DNA from: Cryobacterium cryoconiti
GTDB taxonomy: Bacteria; Actinomycetota; Actinomycetes; Actinomycetales; Microbacteriaceae
NCBI RefSeq assembly: GCF_004403065.1
Contig: NZ_SOHA01000020.1
Span: forward strand, 53,211-117,210
DNA: 64,000 bases
Direction: 5' to 3'
Below the pieces are notes generated by a model. The model did not search any database and was not told the origin of the DNA. It worked only from the letters and a program-made list of their open reading frames with translations. Both the position numbers and the translations under genes were made by a program. Below, one piece after another: positions 17,701 to 28,025 of the stretch. Position 1 is the first letter of the stretch. Each line of letters starts with the position of its first letter.

Positions 17701-17964
17701 CTAAACGAGGCCGATCAGGGCGAAAACACCGGTCGCGGCGGCGAGAACGGTCACGGCGCCGACCAGGCTGGCCGTGACCCGGTTGACGTAGCCTTCCTTC
17801 TGCCCGGTGGCGAGTTGCACACAGAGCGTGCCGATCGTGCAGCCGGCGAAGGAGAGTCCGATCCAGGTCAGGTGTTGGCCAGGCAGGGACAGCCACCCCG
17901 TCAGAACGGCGCATACGAGCGCGAACAGCCACACCACGACGACGCTCTTCCACTGCCAGCTCAC
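17701..17964 (-). CDS. Small membrane protein, three predicted spans
   Basis: 87 residues from the GTG at 17964 (GAGAGG upstream), with hydrophobic segments at about 5-25, 33-53 and 63-87. Opening V-S-W-Q-W-K-S. An ATG at 18003 is in frame but has no ribosome site and would intrude on the glnR promoter region. Looks like a member of the actinobacterial DUF4190/permease-like small proteins but no family is certain. Confidence 0.65.
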   Translation of the reverse strand: MSWQWKSVVVVWLFALVCAVLTGWLSLPGQHLTWIGLSFAGCTIGTLCVQLATGQKEGYVNRVTASLVGAVTVLAAATGVFALIGLV

Positions 17965-18038
17965 CCTCTCATTCTGCACTGCCCGGCACCCTTTCCGCGG
18001 CACGCTAGGATTATGCGCACAATCCTTGGAGGGTGCGC

Positions 18039-18731
18039 GTGGCCCAGTTGTTGATCCTGACCTCGGCGGTCAACAGTGACGTTCTACCCGCCCTTGCCCT
18101 GCTGTCCCACGGCACCAGGGTCATCCCGGCGCAGCCGGACCAGCTCGTGACGGCGCCCGACGCCGACCTGATGCTCGTTGACGCTCGCTCGAATCTGATG
18201 GCGGCCAAGTCGCTGTGCCAGATCCTGCGCACCACGGGAAGCACTGTTCCCCTCCTCCTGGTGATCACGGAGGGTGGCCTCGCCGCCGTCAGCCCGGATT
18301 GGGGGGTCGACGACGTCATCCTCGAGACAGCCGGGCCGGCCGAGGTGGATGCGCGCATCCGTCTCGCCGCCGGGCGTGTGCCCCGCACGGAGGAATCAGC
18401 CACCATCCGCGCCGCCGGCGTCATCATCGACGAGGCCAGCTACTCGGCCAAAGTGCACGGTCGGCCGCTGGACCTCACCTACAAGGAATTCGAGCTGCTG
18501 CGCTTTTTGACCGCGCACCCCTCGCGGGTCTTCACGCGGGAACAGCTGCTCAGCGAGGTCTGGGGCTACGACTACTTCGGCGGCACCCGAACGGTCGACG
18601 TGCACGTGCGCCGCCTGCGGGCCAAGCTCGGCGATCAGGAATCCCTGATCGGCACCGTGCGCAACGTGGGCTATCGCTTCAACGTGGCGGAACAGGACGG
18701 AACCCGTGGCATTCATCCGATACGCGCCTGA
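18039..18731 (+). CDS. glnR: GlnR-like orphan response regulator
   Basis: 230 residues when started at the GTG at 18039, six bases after GGAGG (the GTG at 18033 touches the ribosome site). The receiver is atypical: no acidic pair at the N-terminus and no Lys near its end, but Asp48 in L-M-L-V-D-A-R is kept, the same number as in M. tuberculosis GlnR. The C-terminus is an OmpR-type winged helix ([19 protein letters not shown]). GlnR controls nitrogen assimilation genes. It is directly followed by mshD, as in Rv0818-Rv0819. TAGGAT at 18006-18011 is the probable -10. Confidence 0.88.
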   Translation: MAQLLILTSAVNSDVLPALALLSHGTRVIPAQPDQLVTAPDADLMLVDARSNLMAAKSLCQILRTTGSTVPLLLVITEGGLAAVSPDWGVDDVILETAGPAEVDARIRLAAGRVPRTEESATIRAAGVIIDEASYSAKVHGRPLDLTYKEFELLRFLTAHPSRVFTREQLLSEVWGYDYFGGTRTVDVHVRRLRAKLGDQESLIGTVRNVGYRFNVAEQDGTRGIHPIRA

Positions 18732-19599
18732 CCTGACGGATGCCGGCTTCGCGGCCGAGTTCCACCGGGTCGCCGCCGCCACTCGCGTCGACGGCTACGC
18801 CCCCTTCAACGAGCAGGCCCTGTTCGATGCGGCCGCCGGCCAGCGGACCTCGTTCCTGGTCGAGGATGCGGACACCGTGGTGGGCGCGGGAATCCTCGGC
18901 GCCGGTGAACTCGACCTCGTCGTGGACCCGGCCCGGCGCCGACTCGGCCACGGCGGCGCCGCCCTCGCCGCCGTTCTGGCCGACACGTCCGGCGAGCTGA
19001 GCCTGTGGTCGCACGGCGACCATCCCGCCGCCCGGGTGCTCGCCGACCGGTTCGGTTTCACGGCCGACCGAACGCTGCTTCAGCTTCGCCTGGATCTGAC
19101 GGTCCCGGTACGCGCCGGCATCCGCTCCGACACGCCGGCCGACGCCTCGGCCGACGTGCGCGTCGAGGGGTTCCGGCCCGGACAGGACGACGCGGAGTGG
19201 GTCGCGCTCAATGCACTCGTCTTCGCCGCTCACCCGGAACAGGGTGCACTCACCGAGAGCGACCTGGCCGACCGCCGGGCCGAACCCTGGTTCCAGGCCG
19301 ACGATTTCCTGATCGCCCGCGACGCGGGAACCGGCCGCATGGTCGGCTATAACTGGCTGAAGATCGAGGACGACTCACCGGTCGGCGAGATCTACGTCAT
19401 CGGTGTTCATCCGGATGCCGCCGGCCGGGGCCTCGGCCGCCGGCTCATGCTGGCCGGCCTGCACCGTCTCCGCGAGCGCGGCTGCCGGACCGCGGACCTG
19501 TACGTGGAAGCGGACAGCGCCGCCGCGGTGACGCTCTACCGATCGCTCGGTTTCTTGGATCGAACCGTCGATGTGCAGTACCGGCGAGGCGCGCGTTAG
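18706..19599 (+). CDS. mshD: Mycothiol acetyltransferase
   Basis: 297 residues with two GNAT domains. The C-terminal one has the acetyl-CoA loop [14 protein letters not shown] and the terminal [10 protein letters not shown]. It acetylates Cys-GlcN-Ins, the last step of mycothiol synthesis, the low-molecular-weight thiol of actinobacteria. It starts with GTG inside the last 26 bases of glnR, behind AGGACGG, so the two are coupled. Confidence 0.93.
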   Translation: MAFIRYAPDLTDAGFAAEFHRVAAATRVDGYAPFNEQALFDAAAGQRTSFLVEDADTVVGAGILGAGELDLVVDPARRRLGHGGAALAAVLADTSGELSLWSHGDHPAARVLADRFGFTADRTLLQLRLDLTVPVRAGIRSDTPADASADVRVEGFRPGQDDAEWVALNALVFAAHPEQGALTESDLADRRAEPWFQADDFLIARDAGTGRMVGYNWLKIEDDSPVGEIYVIGVHPDAAGRGLGRRLMLAGLHRLRERGCRTADLYVEADSAAAVTLYRSLGFLDRTVDVQYRRGAR

Positions 19600-19643
19600 A
19601 CAGTGTTCATCCAAGATCGTCGCGTTCGCGCGGTCGGCAGTGT

Positions 19644-19649
19644 CAAGAT
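19644..19649 (+). promoter_or_regulatory. Candidate -10 before ppk
   Basis: CAAGAT ends six bases before the ppk ATG, with no Shine-Dalgarno, the same geometry as the leaderless starts elsewhere in the window, but the first base is C, not T. Confidence 0.4.
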
Positions 19650-19655
19650 GGACGA

Positions 19656-21830
19656 ATGGACGGCGACAACATCCAGACCGACTCGGGACTGGGCAGCGAC
19701 TTTGACGATGATTTCGATCCACTGATCGGCGAGGACGATCCAGCGCTCCCCACCGAGCGCTACCTCGATCGTGAGCTGAGCTGGCTGGCCTTCAACCAGC
19801 GGGTGCTCGAGCTGGCGGAGGATCCGGATCTGCCGGTGCTCGAACGGGCGAACTTCCTCGCCATCTTCGCCAGCAACCTGGACGAGTTCTTCATGGTGCG
19901 CGTCGCGGGCCTCAAGCGTCGCATCCTCACCGGGCTGGCGGTGCCGACGAACATCGGCCGCGCCCCGCAGGACGCCCTCTCGGACATCTCCGCCATGGCC
20001 CACGTTCTGCAGGCGCGGCACGCGCGCGCCTTCCAGGACCTCGTCATCCCGGCCCTCGCCGGCGCCGGGATCGACATCGTTCAGTGGGACACCCTGGACG
20101 ACGCCGACCGCCGTTCGCTGCGCGACTACTTCTCGAATCAGATCTTCCCCGTGCTGATGCCCCTGGCCGTGGACCCGGTGCATCCGTTCCCCTACATTTC
20201 CGGGCTCTCGCTCAACCTCGCGGTCCGGGTGCGCAATTCCAAGACCGGCAAGCAGGAGTTCGCCCGGCTCAAGGTGCCCACCATGCTCCCCCGCTTCGTG
20301 CGCGTGGACCGCCGCGAGGAGGCGAGCAGCGTGCGCTTCATCACGCTCGAGGACCTGATCGCGAATCACCTCGGCGATCTCTTCCCCGGCATGGACATCC
20401 TCGAGCACCACATCTTCCGGGTCACCCGCAACGAAGACGTCGAGATCGAAGAGGACGAGACCGAGAACCTGATCAAGGCCCTCGAGAAGGAGTTGCTGCG
20501 CCGCCGGTTCGGCCCGCCCATCCGGCTCGAGATCACCGAGGACATGGACGAGGTCACCCTCGGCCTGCTCGTGCGCGAGCTCGACGTCACCGACCAGGAG
20601 GTGTACCGGCTGCCGGCGCCGCTCGACCTGGGCGGATTGTTCGACCTGCGGATCGACCGGCCGGACCTGCGCTACGTGAAGCACGTGCCGACGACGGCCG
20701 TGCAGCTGCTGGCCCCGGAACCGAACGCGGAACCGGACATCTTCAGCGCCATCTCGCGCCAGGACATCCTGTTGCACCACCCGTACGAATCGTTCGCGAC
20801 CAGCGTGCAGGCATTCCTGGAGCAGGCCGCAGCCGACCCTGACGTGCTCGCCATCAAGCAGACGCTGTACCGCACATCCGGTGACAGCCCCATCGTCGAG
20901 GCGCTCATCGCGGCTGCCGAATCGGGCAAGCAGGTGCTCGCCCTGGTGGAGATCAAGGCCCGCTTCGACGAGCAGGCGAACATCACCTGGGCTCGAAAGC
21001 TGGAGAAGGCCGGTGTGCACGTGGTCTACGGTCTCGTGGGCCTGAAGACGCACTGCAAGCTCGCCCTCGTGGTGCGCAACGAGAACGGTGTGCTGCGCCA
21101 CTACAGCCACATCGGCACCGGCAACTACAACCCCAAGACCAGCCGGCTGTACGAGGACCTCGGGCTGCTCACAACGGACCCGCAGGTCGGCAAGGACCTC
21201 ACCCGCCTGTTCAACGAACTCTCCGGCTACGCGATCGAGAAGAAGTTCAAGCGTCTCCTCGTGGCGCCGTTGCACCTGCGCCGCGGCCTGCTGAAGAGCA
21301 TCGCGGCGGAAACCGCGGCCGCCCGGGCCGGCAAGCCGTCCGGCATCCGGATCAAGGTGAACTCGATGGTCGACGAGGCCATCATCGACGCCCTCTACCG
21401 GGCCAGCCAGGCGCGCGTGCCGATCGAGATCTGGGTGCGCGGCATCTGCAGCCTGAAGCCCGGGGTCCCCGGGATGAGCGAGACCATCAAGGTGCGCTCG
21501 ATTCTCGGGCGGTACCTGGAACACTCCCGGATCTTCTCGTTCCACAACAGCGGCGACCCCCAGGTCTACATCGGCAGCGCCGACATGATGCACCGCAACC
21601 TCGACCGCCGGGTCGAGGCGCTGGTACGCCTCGTCGCCCCCGACCACCTGACCGAAATCGACGCCCTCTTCACCCGGGCCATGGACGACCGCACCTCATC
21701 GTGGTGGCTGGACAGTTCGGGCGAATGGACGCGCCACCACCTGGACGGCTCCGGCCATCCGCTCGACGATATGCAGGACAGGCTCATGCAACAAATCACC
21801 CTTCGTAAACGCCCGACCGGCCGCCGATGA
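19656..21830 (+). CDS. ppk: Polyphosphate kinase 1
   Basis: 724 residues, four-domain Ppk1. N-domain starts [16 protein letters not shown]; the two phospholipase-D-like halves give H-C-K-L-A-L-V-V-R and H-I-G-T-G-N-Y-N, with the autophosphorylated His in the former, plus [12 protein letters not shown]. It makes long-chain polyphosphate from ATP. The stop overlaps the next gene by ATGA. Being close to the Pho genes, it links phosphate storage with uptake. Confidence 0.97.
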   Translation: MDGDNIQTDSGLGSDFDDDFDPLIGEDDPALPTERYLDRELSWLAFNQRVLELAEDPDLPVLERANFLAIFASNLDEFFMVRVAGLKRRILTGLAVPTNIGRAPQDALSDISAMAHVLQARHARAFQDLVIPALAGAGIDIVQWDTLDDADRRSLRDYFSNQIFPVLMPLAVDPVHPFPYISGLSLNLAVRVRNSKTGKQEFARLKVPTMLPRFVRVDRREEASSVRFITLEDLIANHLGDLFPGMDILEHHIFRVTRNEDVEIEEDETENLIKALEKELLRRRFGPPIRLEITEDMDEVTLGLLVRELDVTDQEVYRLPAPLDLGGLFDLRIDRPDLRYVKHVPTTAVQLLAPEPNAEPDIFSAISRQDILLHHPYESFATSVQAFLEQAAADPDVLAIKQTLYRTSGDSPIVEALIAAAESGKQVLALVEIKARFDEQANITWARKLEKAGVHVVYGLVGLKTHCKLALVVRNENGVLRHYSHIGTGNYNPKTSRLYEDLGLLTTDPQVGKDLTRLFNELSGYAIEKKFKRLLVAPLHLRRGLLKSIAAETAAARAGKPSGIRIKVNSMVDEAIIDALYRASQARVPIEIWVRGICSLKPGVPGMSETIKVRSILGRYLEHSRIFSFHNSGDPQVYIGSADMMHRNLDRRVEALVRLVAPDHLTEIDALFTRAMDDRTSSWWLDSSGEWTRHHLDGSGHPLDDMQDRLMQQITLRKRPTGRR

Positions 21831-22765
21831 GCGTTCCACCCGTGTACGCCGCGGGCGCCGTCTGCTGGCGCCCGATCGACGGCAAGATCCACGTTCTTCT
21901 GATCCACCGCACCGTGTACGGCGATGTGACCATCCCCAAGGGCAAGGTCGACCCCGGCGAAACCCTGCCGCAGACAGCCGTGCGCGAGATCGAGGAGGAG
22001 ACCGGCCTGGCCGTCGCCCTCGGCGTGCCGCTGGGCATGTCCGCCTACTCGCTCCTCAACGGCCGCGAGAAGATCGTGCACTACTGGGCTGCGGAGATCA
22101 CGCCCGAGGCCATCCAGCACTCGACCTTCGTTCCCAACGGCGAGGTCGCGGCGATCGAGTGGGTCACCATCAAGAAGGCCCGCACCTACCTCAGCTACAC
22201 CCCCGACGTGGACATCATCGACGCCTTCGCCAAGCTTGTCGACACCGGCGTCACCCGCACCTTCGCCCTGATCGCGCTCCGTCACGGCAAGGCCGTGCAG
22301 CCGGGCCAGTGGGAAGGCCCCGATTGCAGCCGGCCTTTGTCTGAGCGCGGCGTCAAGCAGGCCGCGGCCATCGTGCCCACGATCACCGCCTGGCAGCCCC
22401 AGCGGATCGTGTCGAGCACGGCGACCCGTTGCGTGACGACCGTGGCCCCGCTTGCGGCGGCCACCGGCATCCAGATCAAGCGCACCGAGCGCTACAGTCA
22501 GGACGCGTTCGAGCAGGGCCGGGCGGATGTCCGCTCGGGCATCGGCAAGCGGGTGCGGTCGCGCAAAACGGCCGTGATCTGCAGCCATGGGCCGGTCCTC
22601 CCCGAGATCCTGCGCGAGATCGCTCTTGCCACCGGCACCACCCACGGCGCGTACATCTCCGACGCGGCGGCACTCGAAACCGGTTCGTTCTCGGTGGTGC
22701 ACCTCTCCGCCGACAATCCAAGCGCGGGAATCGTCGCGATCGAAACACACTCTCCTGCGCTCTGA
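21827..22765 (+). CDS. MutT1-like Nudix hydrolase with histidine phosphatase domain
   Basis: 312 residues. The N-terminal Nudix box [20 protein letters not shown] (to T-G-L) is intact. The C-terminal half is a phosphoglycerate-mutase-like phosphatase with L-R-H-G-K-A, a conserved Arg in S-S-T-A-T-R-C, and C-S-H-G-P-V-L. This two-domain arrangement is that of mycobacterial MutT1 (Rv2985), next to ppk there too, which hydrolyses 8-oxo-dGTP and diadenosine polyphosphates. It starts at the ATG overlapping the ppk stop. Confidence 0.92.
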   Translation: MSVPPVYAAGAVCWRPIDGKIHVLLIHRTVYGDVTIPKGKVDPGETLPQTAVREIEEETGLAVALGVPLGMSAYSLLNGREKIVHYWAAEITPEAIQHSTFVPNGEVAAIEWVTIKKARTYLSYTPDVDIIDAFAKLVDTGVTRTFALIALRHGKAVQPGQWEGPDCSRPLSERGVKQAAAIVPTITAWQPQRIVSSTATRCVTTVAPLAAATGIQIKRTERYSQDAFEQGRADVRSGIGKRVRSRKTAVICSHGPVLPEILREIALATGTTHGAYISDAAALETGSFSVVHLSADNPSAGIVAIETHSPAL

Positions 22766-22815
22766 TCAGGCTTTCCAGCGCGAAACCGACCGTGATCCCT
22801 TGGCTGCCGCGCCGC

Positions 22816-22856
22816 GTTCACCTTCCGTTAACCTTTTTGCAGGGGTGTCGTTAACC
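22816..22856 (+). promoter_or_regulatory. Pho box upstream of pstS
   Basis: GTTCACCTTCC (22816-22826) followed directly by GTTAACCTTTT (22827-22837), an 11-bp direct repeat; a third GTTAACC is at 22850-22856, about two turns further. This is the actinobacterial Pho-box pattern, here expected to bind RegX3. TAGGGT at 22865-22870 is a likely -10, which leaves a leader of about 65 bases. Confidence 0.85.
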
Positions 22857-22941
22857 GGGCCGAATAGGGTCCATTCGAGGCCAGCACCGGCCTCGAGCTT
22901 GCAGTCACTTTTTTTGAAGTCAACCCTCGAAAGGGATATCT

Positions 22942-24030
22942 GTGAATTTCACGCGTTTTGGCCGACCCGCGGTCATCGCCGTCGTCGCCGCACTTGCTCT
23001 GTCTTCCTGCGCCGCGAACGAAGGAGCCGCACCGGAGACTGACTCCGCGAGCGCCCTCACCGGTACGATCAACGCCGGCGGGTCCTCCGCACAGGGTGCC
23101 GCCCAGGAAGCCTGGATCGCCGCCTTCCAGACCTCGAACCCGGATCTGACCATCAACTACGACCCGTCCGGTTCCGGCGCGGGTCGCGAGGCGTTCATCG
23201 CCGGTGGCTCCGACTTCGCGGGCTCCGACTCCTACCTGAGCGACGAAGAGCTGGCCGGCACCTTCGGTTCCTGCGCAGCGGACACCACCGCGGTCGACCT
23301 CCCCAACTACATCTCCCCCATCGCCGTGATCTTCAACGTCGAAGGGGTCGACGAGCTCAATGTCGACTCCGACACGCTGGCGAAGATCTTCGCCGGTACG
23401 ATCACCACCTGGAACGACCCGGCCCTGGTCGCCCTGAACGAGGGCGTCACGCTCCCGTCGACCGCGATCACCGCCGTGCACCGTTCGGACGACTCGGGTA
23501 CCACGAAGAACTTCGCGGACTACCTGGGCCAGACCGCGCCGGACGTGTGGACCGAGAAGGCCTCCGACACGTTCCCGTTCCAGACCGGTGAGGGTGCCCA
23601 GGGTACCTCGGGTGTCGTCGACGCCGTCACCAACGGAGTGGGCACCATCGGCTACGCCGACGCGTCGCGCGCCGGCGACCTCGGGGTCGCAAAGCTCAAG
23701 GTCGGTGACGAGTTCGTCGCCTACAGCGCCGAAGCCGCTGCCGCCGTCGTCGACGGTTCGCCCCTGGTTGAGGGCCGCGAAGCCAACGACCTCGCGTTCA
23801 AGCTGAACCGCACGACCACCAACCCGGACGAGTACCCGCTGGTCCTCGTCAGCTACGCGATCGTCTGCACCGAATACGCCGACCCCGCCCAGGCGGAGCT
23901 CGTCAAGGCCTACGTCGGCTACATGACCAGCGCCGAGGGCCAGGCCGAGGCCGAAGCATCCGCCGGAGCCGCTCCGATGACGACCGACCTGCAGGACAAG
24001 GTCGCAGCGGTTCTCGAGACCATCAAGTAA
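22942..24030 (+). CDS. pstS: Phosphate ABC transporter substrate-binding lipoprotein
   Basis: 362 residues from a GTG start after AAGGG. Signal peptide ends L-A-L-S-S-C with lipidated Cys23. Phosphate-binding landmarks: G-S-S-A-Q-G-A, D-P-S-G-S-G-A-G-R-E-A-F, G-S-D (D-F-A-G-S-D) and R-S-D-D-S-G-T-T. It captures inorganic phosphate outside the membrane for PstCAB. A Pho box lies upstream and a hairpin follows, so it can be made in excess of the permease. Confidence 0.96.
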   Translation: MNFTRFGRPAVIAVVAALALSSCAANEGAAPETDSASALTGTINAGGSSAQGAAQEAWIAAFQTSNPDLTINYDPSGSGAGREAFIAGGSDFAGSDSYLSDEELAGTFGSCAADTTAVDLPNYISPIAVIFNVEGVDELNVDSDTLAKIFAGTITTWNDPALVALNEGVTLPSTAITAVHRSDDSGTTKNFADYLGQTAPDVWTEKASDTFPFQTGEGAQGTSGVVDAVTNGVGTIGYADASRAGDLGVAKLKVGDEFVAYSAEAAAAVVDGSPLVEGREANDLAFKLNRTTTNPDEYPLVLVSYAIVCTEYADPAQAELVKAYVGYMTSAEGQAEAEASAGAAPMTTDLQDKVAAVLETIK

Positions 24031-24052
24031 CACCCGCATCACCGCTTCTCAG

Positions 24053-24099
24053 CTGCCCGATCCGGGCCTCGCATCGCTTGCGAGCACCGGGTCGGGCAG
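24053..24099 (+). terminator. Hairpin between pstS and pstC
   Basis: CTGCCCGATCCGG (24053-24065) pairs with CCGGGTCGGGCAG (24087-24099) through one G-T pair, and an inner CTCGCA/TGCGAG lengthens the stem. No T-run follows at once. It probably lowers read-through and protects pstS mRNA, as seen in other binding-protein operons. Confidence 0.65.
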
Positions 24100-24174
24100 A
24101 CTGGGGTTTGTGGCCCGTGTCCTGAACCCCTCTTTTCCAGCTTTCGCCCCAACCCTCCCAGGGAGTTACCCGGC

Positions 24175-25119
24175 ATGACGACCGCAGCAGAGCGCCCCGC
24201 GCTCAAGGCCAAGGAACGGCCCGGAGACCGCATCTTCTCCACGAGCACGATCGTGTCGGGAAGCCTCATCCTGGCGATCCTCGCCGCCGTCGCCGTCTTC
24301 CTGCTGGTGCAGAGTCTGCCGGCCCTCATCGCCGACCCGGAGGAGTTCAAGGGCGACGCCACTAATTTCTGGCAGTATGTCGGGCCACTCGCGTTCGGCA
24401 CGCTCTGGGCGGCATTCCTCGCGCTGCTCATGGCCGTGCCCATCGCCATCGGCATCGCGCTCTTCATCTCGCACTATGCCCCCCGCAAACTCGCGCAGGG
24501 TCTCGGCTACCTGATCGACCTGCTCGCCGCCGTGCCCTCCGTGGTCTTCGGCCTGTGGGGCATCGGCGTTCTCGCCCCACTCGTGCAGCCGTTCTACACG
24601 AACCTGGTCGAGTGGTTCGGCTGGTTCCCGCTGTTCGCCGGCCCGGTCTCCGGCACCGGGCGCACGACTCTCACGGTCGCCATCGTGCTCGCCGTCATGG
24701 TCCTGCCGATCATCACCGCGCTCTCCCGCGAAATCTTCCTGCAGACCCCCGTGCTCTACGAAGAGGCATCGCTGGCCCTCGGCGCCACGCGCTGGGAAAT
24801 GATCACCATGGCCGTGCTGCCCTTCGGGCGCGCGGGCATCATCTCCGCCTCGATGCTCGGCCTCGGGCGGGCCCTGGGTGAGACCATGGCCGTCGCCATG
24901 GTGCTCTCACCGAGTCGGGACGTGATCTTCCAGCTCCTCACCTCGCAGAACCCCACCACCATCGCCGCGAACATCGCCTTGAACTTTCCGGAGGCGAACG
25001 GCGTCGGCGTCAACATCCTGCTCGCGACGGGCCTCATCCTCTTCGTCATCACGCTCGTGGTGAACATGATCGCGCGCGTCATCATCAACCGCCGCAAGGC
25101 CTTCTCCGGAGCGAACTGA
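24175..25119 (+). CDS. pstC: Phosphate ABC permease PstC
   Basis: 314 residues with six predicted membrane spans and the inner-membrane permease loop E-E-A-S-L-A-L-G-A-T-R-W-E (the EAA motif that contacts PstB). A-V-P-S-V-V-F-G-L-W-G is typical of PstC. The start ATG follows AGGGAG. Its stop and the pstA start share one base (TGATG). Confidence 0.95.
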   Translation: MTTAAERPALKAKERPGDRIFSTSTIVSGSLILAILAAVAVFLLVQSLPALIADPEEFKGDATNFWQYVGPLAFGTLWAAFLALLMAVPIAIGIALFISHYAPRKLAQGLGYLIDLLAAVPSVVFGLWGIGVLAPLVQPFYTNLVEWFGWFPLFAGPVSGTGRTTLTVAIVLAVMVLPIITALSREIFLQTPVLYEEASLALGATRWEMITMAVLPFGRAGIISASMLGLGRALGETMAVAMVLSPSRDVIFQLLTSQNPTTIAANIALNFPEANGVGVNILLATGLILFVITLVVNMIARVIINRRKAFSGAN

Positions 25120-26213
25120 TGAGCCTGACAACGACGGCCACGGCCGCTCCCCTGACGAACTCCCTCACCGCGGGCAAGCTTCCCCGGCACTCGCCGCTCG
25201 CCGTGCTCCTGGCCAGCTGGCTGGTCACCGGGTCGTTCTTCCTCGTACTGATGCTCTCCGGCGCCACCGAGGGCTTCAACGCCGTCGGAACGCTCTTCTT
25301 CGGCACCATCGTCTACGGCATCGCCATCTACCTGCTCTCGTACTTCGTCGAGGGCGTGCGCAAGGCCAAGGACCGTCTGGTCACGGCCCTGGTCACGGTG
25401 GCCTTCGTGGTCGCCCTGCTGCCGCTGTTCTCGCTCGTGTTCACCACCCTCGTCAACGGGCTGCCCGCGTTCCTCACCCCGAGTTTCTTCACCCAGTCTC
25501 AGCGCAACGTCGTCGGCGAGGGCGGCGGAGCACTGCACGCTGTCATCGGAACACTGCTGATCACCGGTGTGGCCACACTGATCTCCGTTCCGATCGGCCT
25601 GCTGAGCGCGATCTACCTCACCGAATACGGCCGTGGACGGCTCGCGCGGGCCATCACGTTCTTCGTCGACGTCATGACCGGGATCCCCTCGATCGTCGCC
25701 GGACTCTTCGCCTTCGCGCTCTTCTCCCTCCTGTTCAACGATCCCGGCATCCGCTTCGGGTTCGGCGGCGCCGTCGCCCTCACGGTGTTGATGATCCCGG
25801 TCGTCGTGCGCTCGAGCGAGGAAATGCTCAAACTCGTTCCCAACGAGCTACGCGAGGCTGCCTACGCGCTCGGCGTGCCGAAATGGCTGACCATCCTCAA
25901 GGTGGTGCTGCCGACATCCCTCGCCGGGATCGTGACCGGGATCATGATCTCGATCTCCCGCGTGATCGGCGAGACGGCACCCCTGCTGATCATCTCCGGA
26001 TTCACGGCCAGCATGAACTACGACCTCTTCAACGAGCGGATGATGACGCTGCCCGTCTTCGTGTACACCCAGTACGCCAACCAGGGCGCGGACACCCAGG
26101 CCTACCTGGACCGCGCCTGGGCCGGCGCCCTGACGCTCATCCTGATCGTGATGCTGCTGAACCTCGGCGCGCGCATCATCGCAAAACTCTTCTCTCCCAA
26201 GCTCGGCCGCTAG
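25119..26213 (+). CDS. pstA: Phosphate ABC permease PstA
   Basis: 364 residues; six core spans plus an extra N-terminal hydrophobic region (35-75) that makes it longer than enterobacterial PstA (about 296). EAA loop R-E-A-A-Y-A-L-G-V-P-K-W-L and M-T-G-I-P-S-I-V-A-G-L-F-A are present. It pairs with PstC and overlaps it by one base, so the two are made in equal amounts. Confidence 0.95.
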   Translation: MSLTTTATAAPLTNSLTAGKLPRHSPLAVLLASWLVTGSFFLVLMLSGATEGFNAVGTLFFGTIVYGIAIYLLSYFVEGVRKAKDRLVTALVTVAFVVALLPLFSLVFTTLVNGLPAFLTPSFFTQSQRNVVGEGGGALHAVIGTLLITGVATLISVPIGLLSAIYLTEYGRGRLARAITFFVDVMTGIPSIVAGLFAFALFSLLFNDPGIRFGFGGAVALTVLMIPVVVRSSEEMLKLVPNELREAAYALGVPKWLTILKVVLPTSLAGIVTGIMISISRVIGETAPLLIISGFTASMNYDLFNERMMTLPVFVYTQYANQGADTQAYLDRAWAGALTLILIVMLLNLGARIIAKLFSPKLGR

Positions 26214-26255
26214 GCTCCACCTCCCGGCCTCCGGCCGTCTGAACCAAAGGAATGC

Positions 26256-27035
26256 ATGTCCAAGCGCATTGAAGTCAACGACCTCAACGTCTACTACAGC
26301 AAGTTTCTCGCTGTCGAAGAGGTGTCGTTGGTGATCGAGCCTCGCACTGTGACAGCCCTGATCGGGCCCAGCGGATGCGGGAAGTCAACGTTCCTGCGCA
26401 CGCTGAACCGCATGCACGAGGTCATCCCCGGGGCGTATGTCACGGGCGAGGTACTCATCGACGGCAACAACCTCTACGGCCCGGGCGTCGACCCGGTGCT
26501 CGTACGCCGGCAGGTGGGCATGGTCTTCCAGCGCCCGAACCCGTTCCCCACCATGTCGATCGGCGACAACGTGCTGGCCGGTGTGAAGCTCAACAACCGC
26601 CGGATGGCCAAGTCCGACGCCGACGACCTGATCGAGAAGTCGCTGATGGGCGCGAACCTCTGGAACGAGGTCAAGGACCGCCTGGACAAGCCCGGATCGA
26701 GCCTTTCCGGCGGGCAGCAGCAGCGGCTCTGCATCGCCCGGGCGATCGCCGTGCAGCCCGACGTCATCCTGATGGACGAGCCCTGCTCGGCTCTCGACCC
26801 GATCTCCACGCTGGCGATCGAGGACCTGATCGAGGAGATGAAGGCCGACTACACGATTGTGATCGTCACGCACAACATGCAGCAGGCCTCCCGGGTCTCG
26901 GACCGCACCGGCTTCTTCAACATCGCCGGCACCGGCAAGCCCGGCAAGCTGATCGAGTACGACGACACGACCACGATCTTCTCCAACCCGAGCATTCAGG
27001 CGACCGAGGACTACGTCTCCGGTCGATTCGGCTAG
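26256..27035 (+). CDS. pstB: Phosphate ABC ATPase PstB
   Basis: 259 residues. Walker [11 protein letters not shown]-loop [12 protein letters not shown] that is specific to PstB, signature L-S-G-G-Q-Q-Q-R, Walker B V-I-L-M-D-E-P and switch H-N-M-Q-Q-A. It supplies energy for PstCA. The ATG follows AAAGGA. Last gene of pstSCAB; there is a 35-base gap to the convergent pabC. Confidence 0.97.
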   Translation: MSKRIEVNDLNVYYSKFLAVEEVSLVIEPRTVTALIGPSGCGKSTFLRTLNRMHEVIPGAYVTGEVLIDGNNLYGPGVDPVLVRRQVGMVFQRPNPFPTMSIGDNVLAGVKLNNRRMAKSDADDLIEKSLMGANLWNEVKDRLDKPGSSLSGGQQQRLCIARAIAVQPDVILMDEPCSALDPISTLAIEDLIEEMKADYTIVIVTHNMQQASRVSDRTGFFNIAGTGKPGKLIEYDDTTTIFSNPSIQATEDYVSGRFG

Positions 27036-27070
27036 GCCCGGCTCCGCCGACGCCGGCGAGAGGCGGCGGC

Positions 27071-27973
27071 TCAGGCGGTGCGGGCGAGCAGGGCGGCGTT
27101 GAAGGCGCGGGTCAGCTCGGGGACGGCCGGCAGGGGCCGACCGTCGAGTTCGGTCACCTGCACGGCCAGGCGCACGCTGGACAGCAGCCACACGGCATCC
27201 GCCGCCCGCAGCTCGTCGACCGTCACGTCGCGGTACTCCGTGCGCTCCCCGGCCGCCTGCAGGTGCTCGAACACGCTCTGCTGCGTGGTGCCGTGCAGGA
27301 TGGCCCCGCTCGGCACGGGAGAGACGAACACGCCTCCCGTGCGCAGCACCACGGTCGAGGTGGGTCCCTCCAGCACGAAGCCGTCGTGCGTGAGGAAGAT
27401 CGCGTCGTCGGCGCCCCGGCGGTGCGCCTCCCGGAGCGCGGCCATGTTGACCGCGTAGCTGAGCGTTTTGGCACCCATCAGGAGCCAGGGTGCCTGTTCG
27501 GCAAGGCCGTGCGGGTAGCCCCTGTCCAGGGTGACCGCACGGATCCCGGACTCCCGCACGGCCCCGAAGTCGGGGGCCATGGTCGCGTGCAGCCACGCAG
27601 TGGGAGCCGGGCCGGAATCGACACCACGGCTGTAAATGAGCTTGAGAACGATTTCACCCTGCTGAGGGAGTCGCCGGGTGGCCCGCGCGATCGCCGCGTG
27701 CCACTGACCCAGGTGCGGTTCGGGCAGCTCGCAGATGGCGGACGAGGTAGCCAGACGATCGAGATGCGCTTTCACGGCCTGCGGATGGCCGCCGACCACG
27801 CCGAGGGTCTCGAAGACGCCGTCACCCCGCTGGGCGCTCAGCTCCCCGACGCGCAGGGCCGGGGCGGTCCAGTCGACCTCCCGGAAGGTGTCGTCGAACT
27901 GGGTGCGCGGTGAGTCAGCGGCAACCGGATCGATCAGCAGGGTGAAGGGCAGCGTCTGAGGCTGAGCAGTCAT
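27071..27973 (-). CDS. pabC: Aminodeoxychorismate lyase-like class IV aminotransferase
   Basis: 300 residues of PLP fold type IV. The Schiff-base Lys is in L-M-G-A-K-T-L-S-Y, with R-G-D-G-V-F-E-T-L near the N-terminus and L-E-G-P-T-S-T-V-V giving the phosphate-binding loop. The closest activity by signature is 4-amino-4-deoxychorismate to p-aminobenzoate for folate; branched-chain or D-amino acid aminotransferase is less likely. pabAB are not in the window. Confidence 0.82.
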   Translation of the reverse strand: MTAQPQTLPFTLLIDPVAADSPRTQFDDTFREVDWTAPALRVGELSAQRGDGVFETLGVVGGHPQAVKAHLDRLATSSAICELPEPHLGQWHAAIARATRRLPQQGEIVLKLIYSRGVDSGPAPTAWLHATMAPDFGAVRESGIRAVTLDRGYPHGLAEQAPWLLMGAKTLSYAVNMAALREAHRRGADDAIFLTHDGFVLEGPTSTVVLRTGGVFVSPVPSGAILHGTTQQSVFEHLQAAGERTEYRDVTVDELRAADAVWLLSSVRLAVQVTELDGRPLPAVPELTRAFNAALLARTA

Positions 27974-28025
27974 TTTCCGAGCTTAGTCATTTCCGGAGCG
28001 GAATCAGTTCCCGACCAGGAACAGG

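Noticed and set aside
19596..21647. 683-codon frame antisense to ppk
   Set aside because: Shadow of the ppk coding strand; no start signal or domain.
27036..27070. Terminator between pstB and pabC
   Set aside because: Only a five-bp GC stem can be drawn and no T-run, so not annotated.
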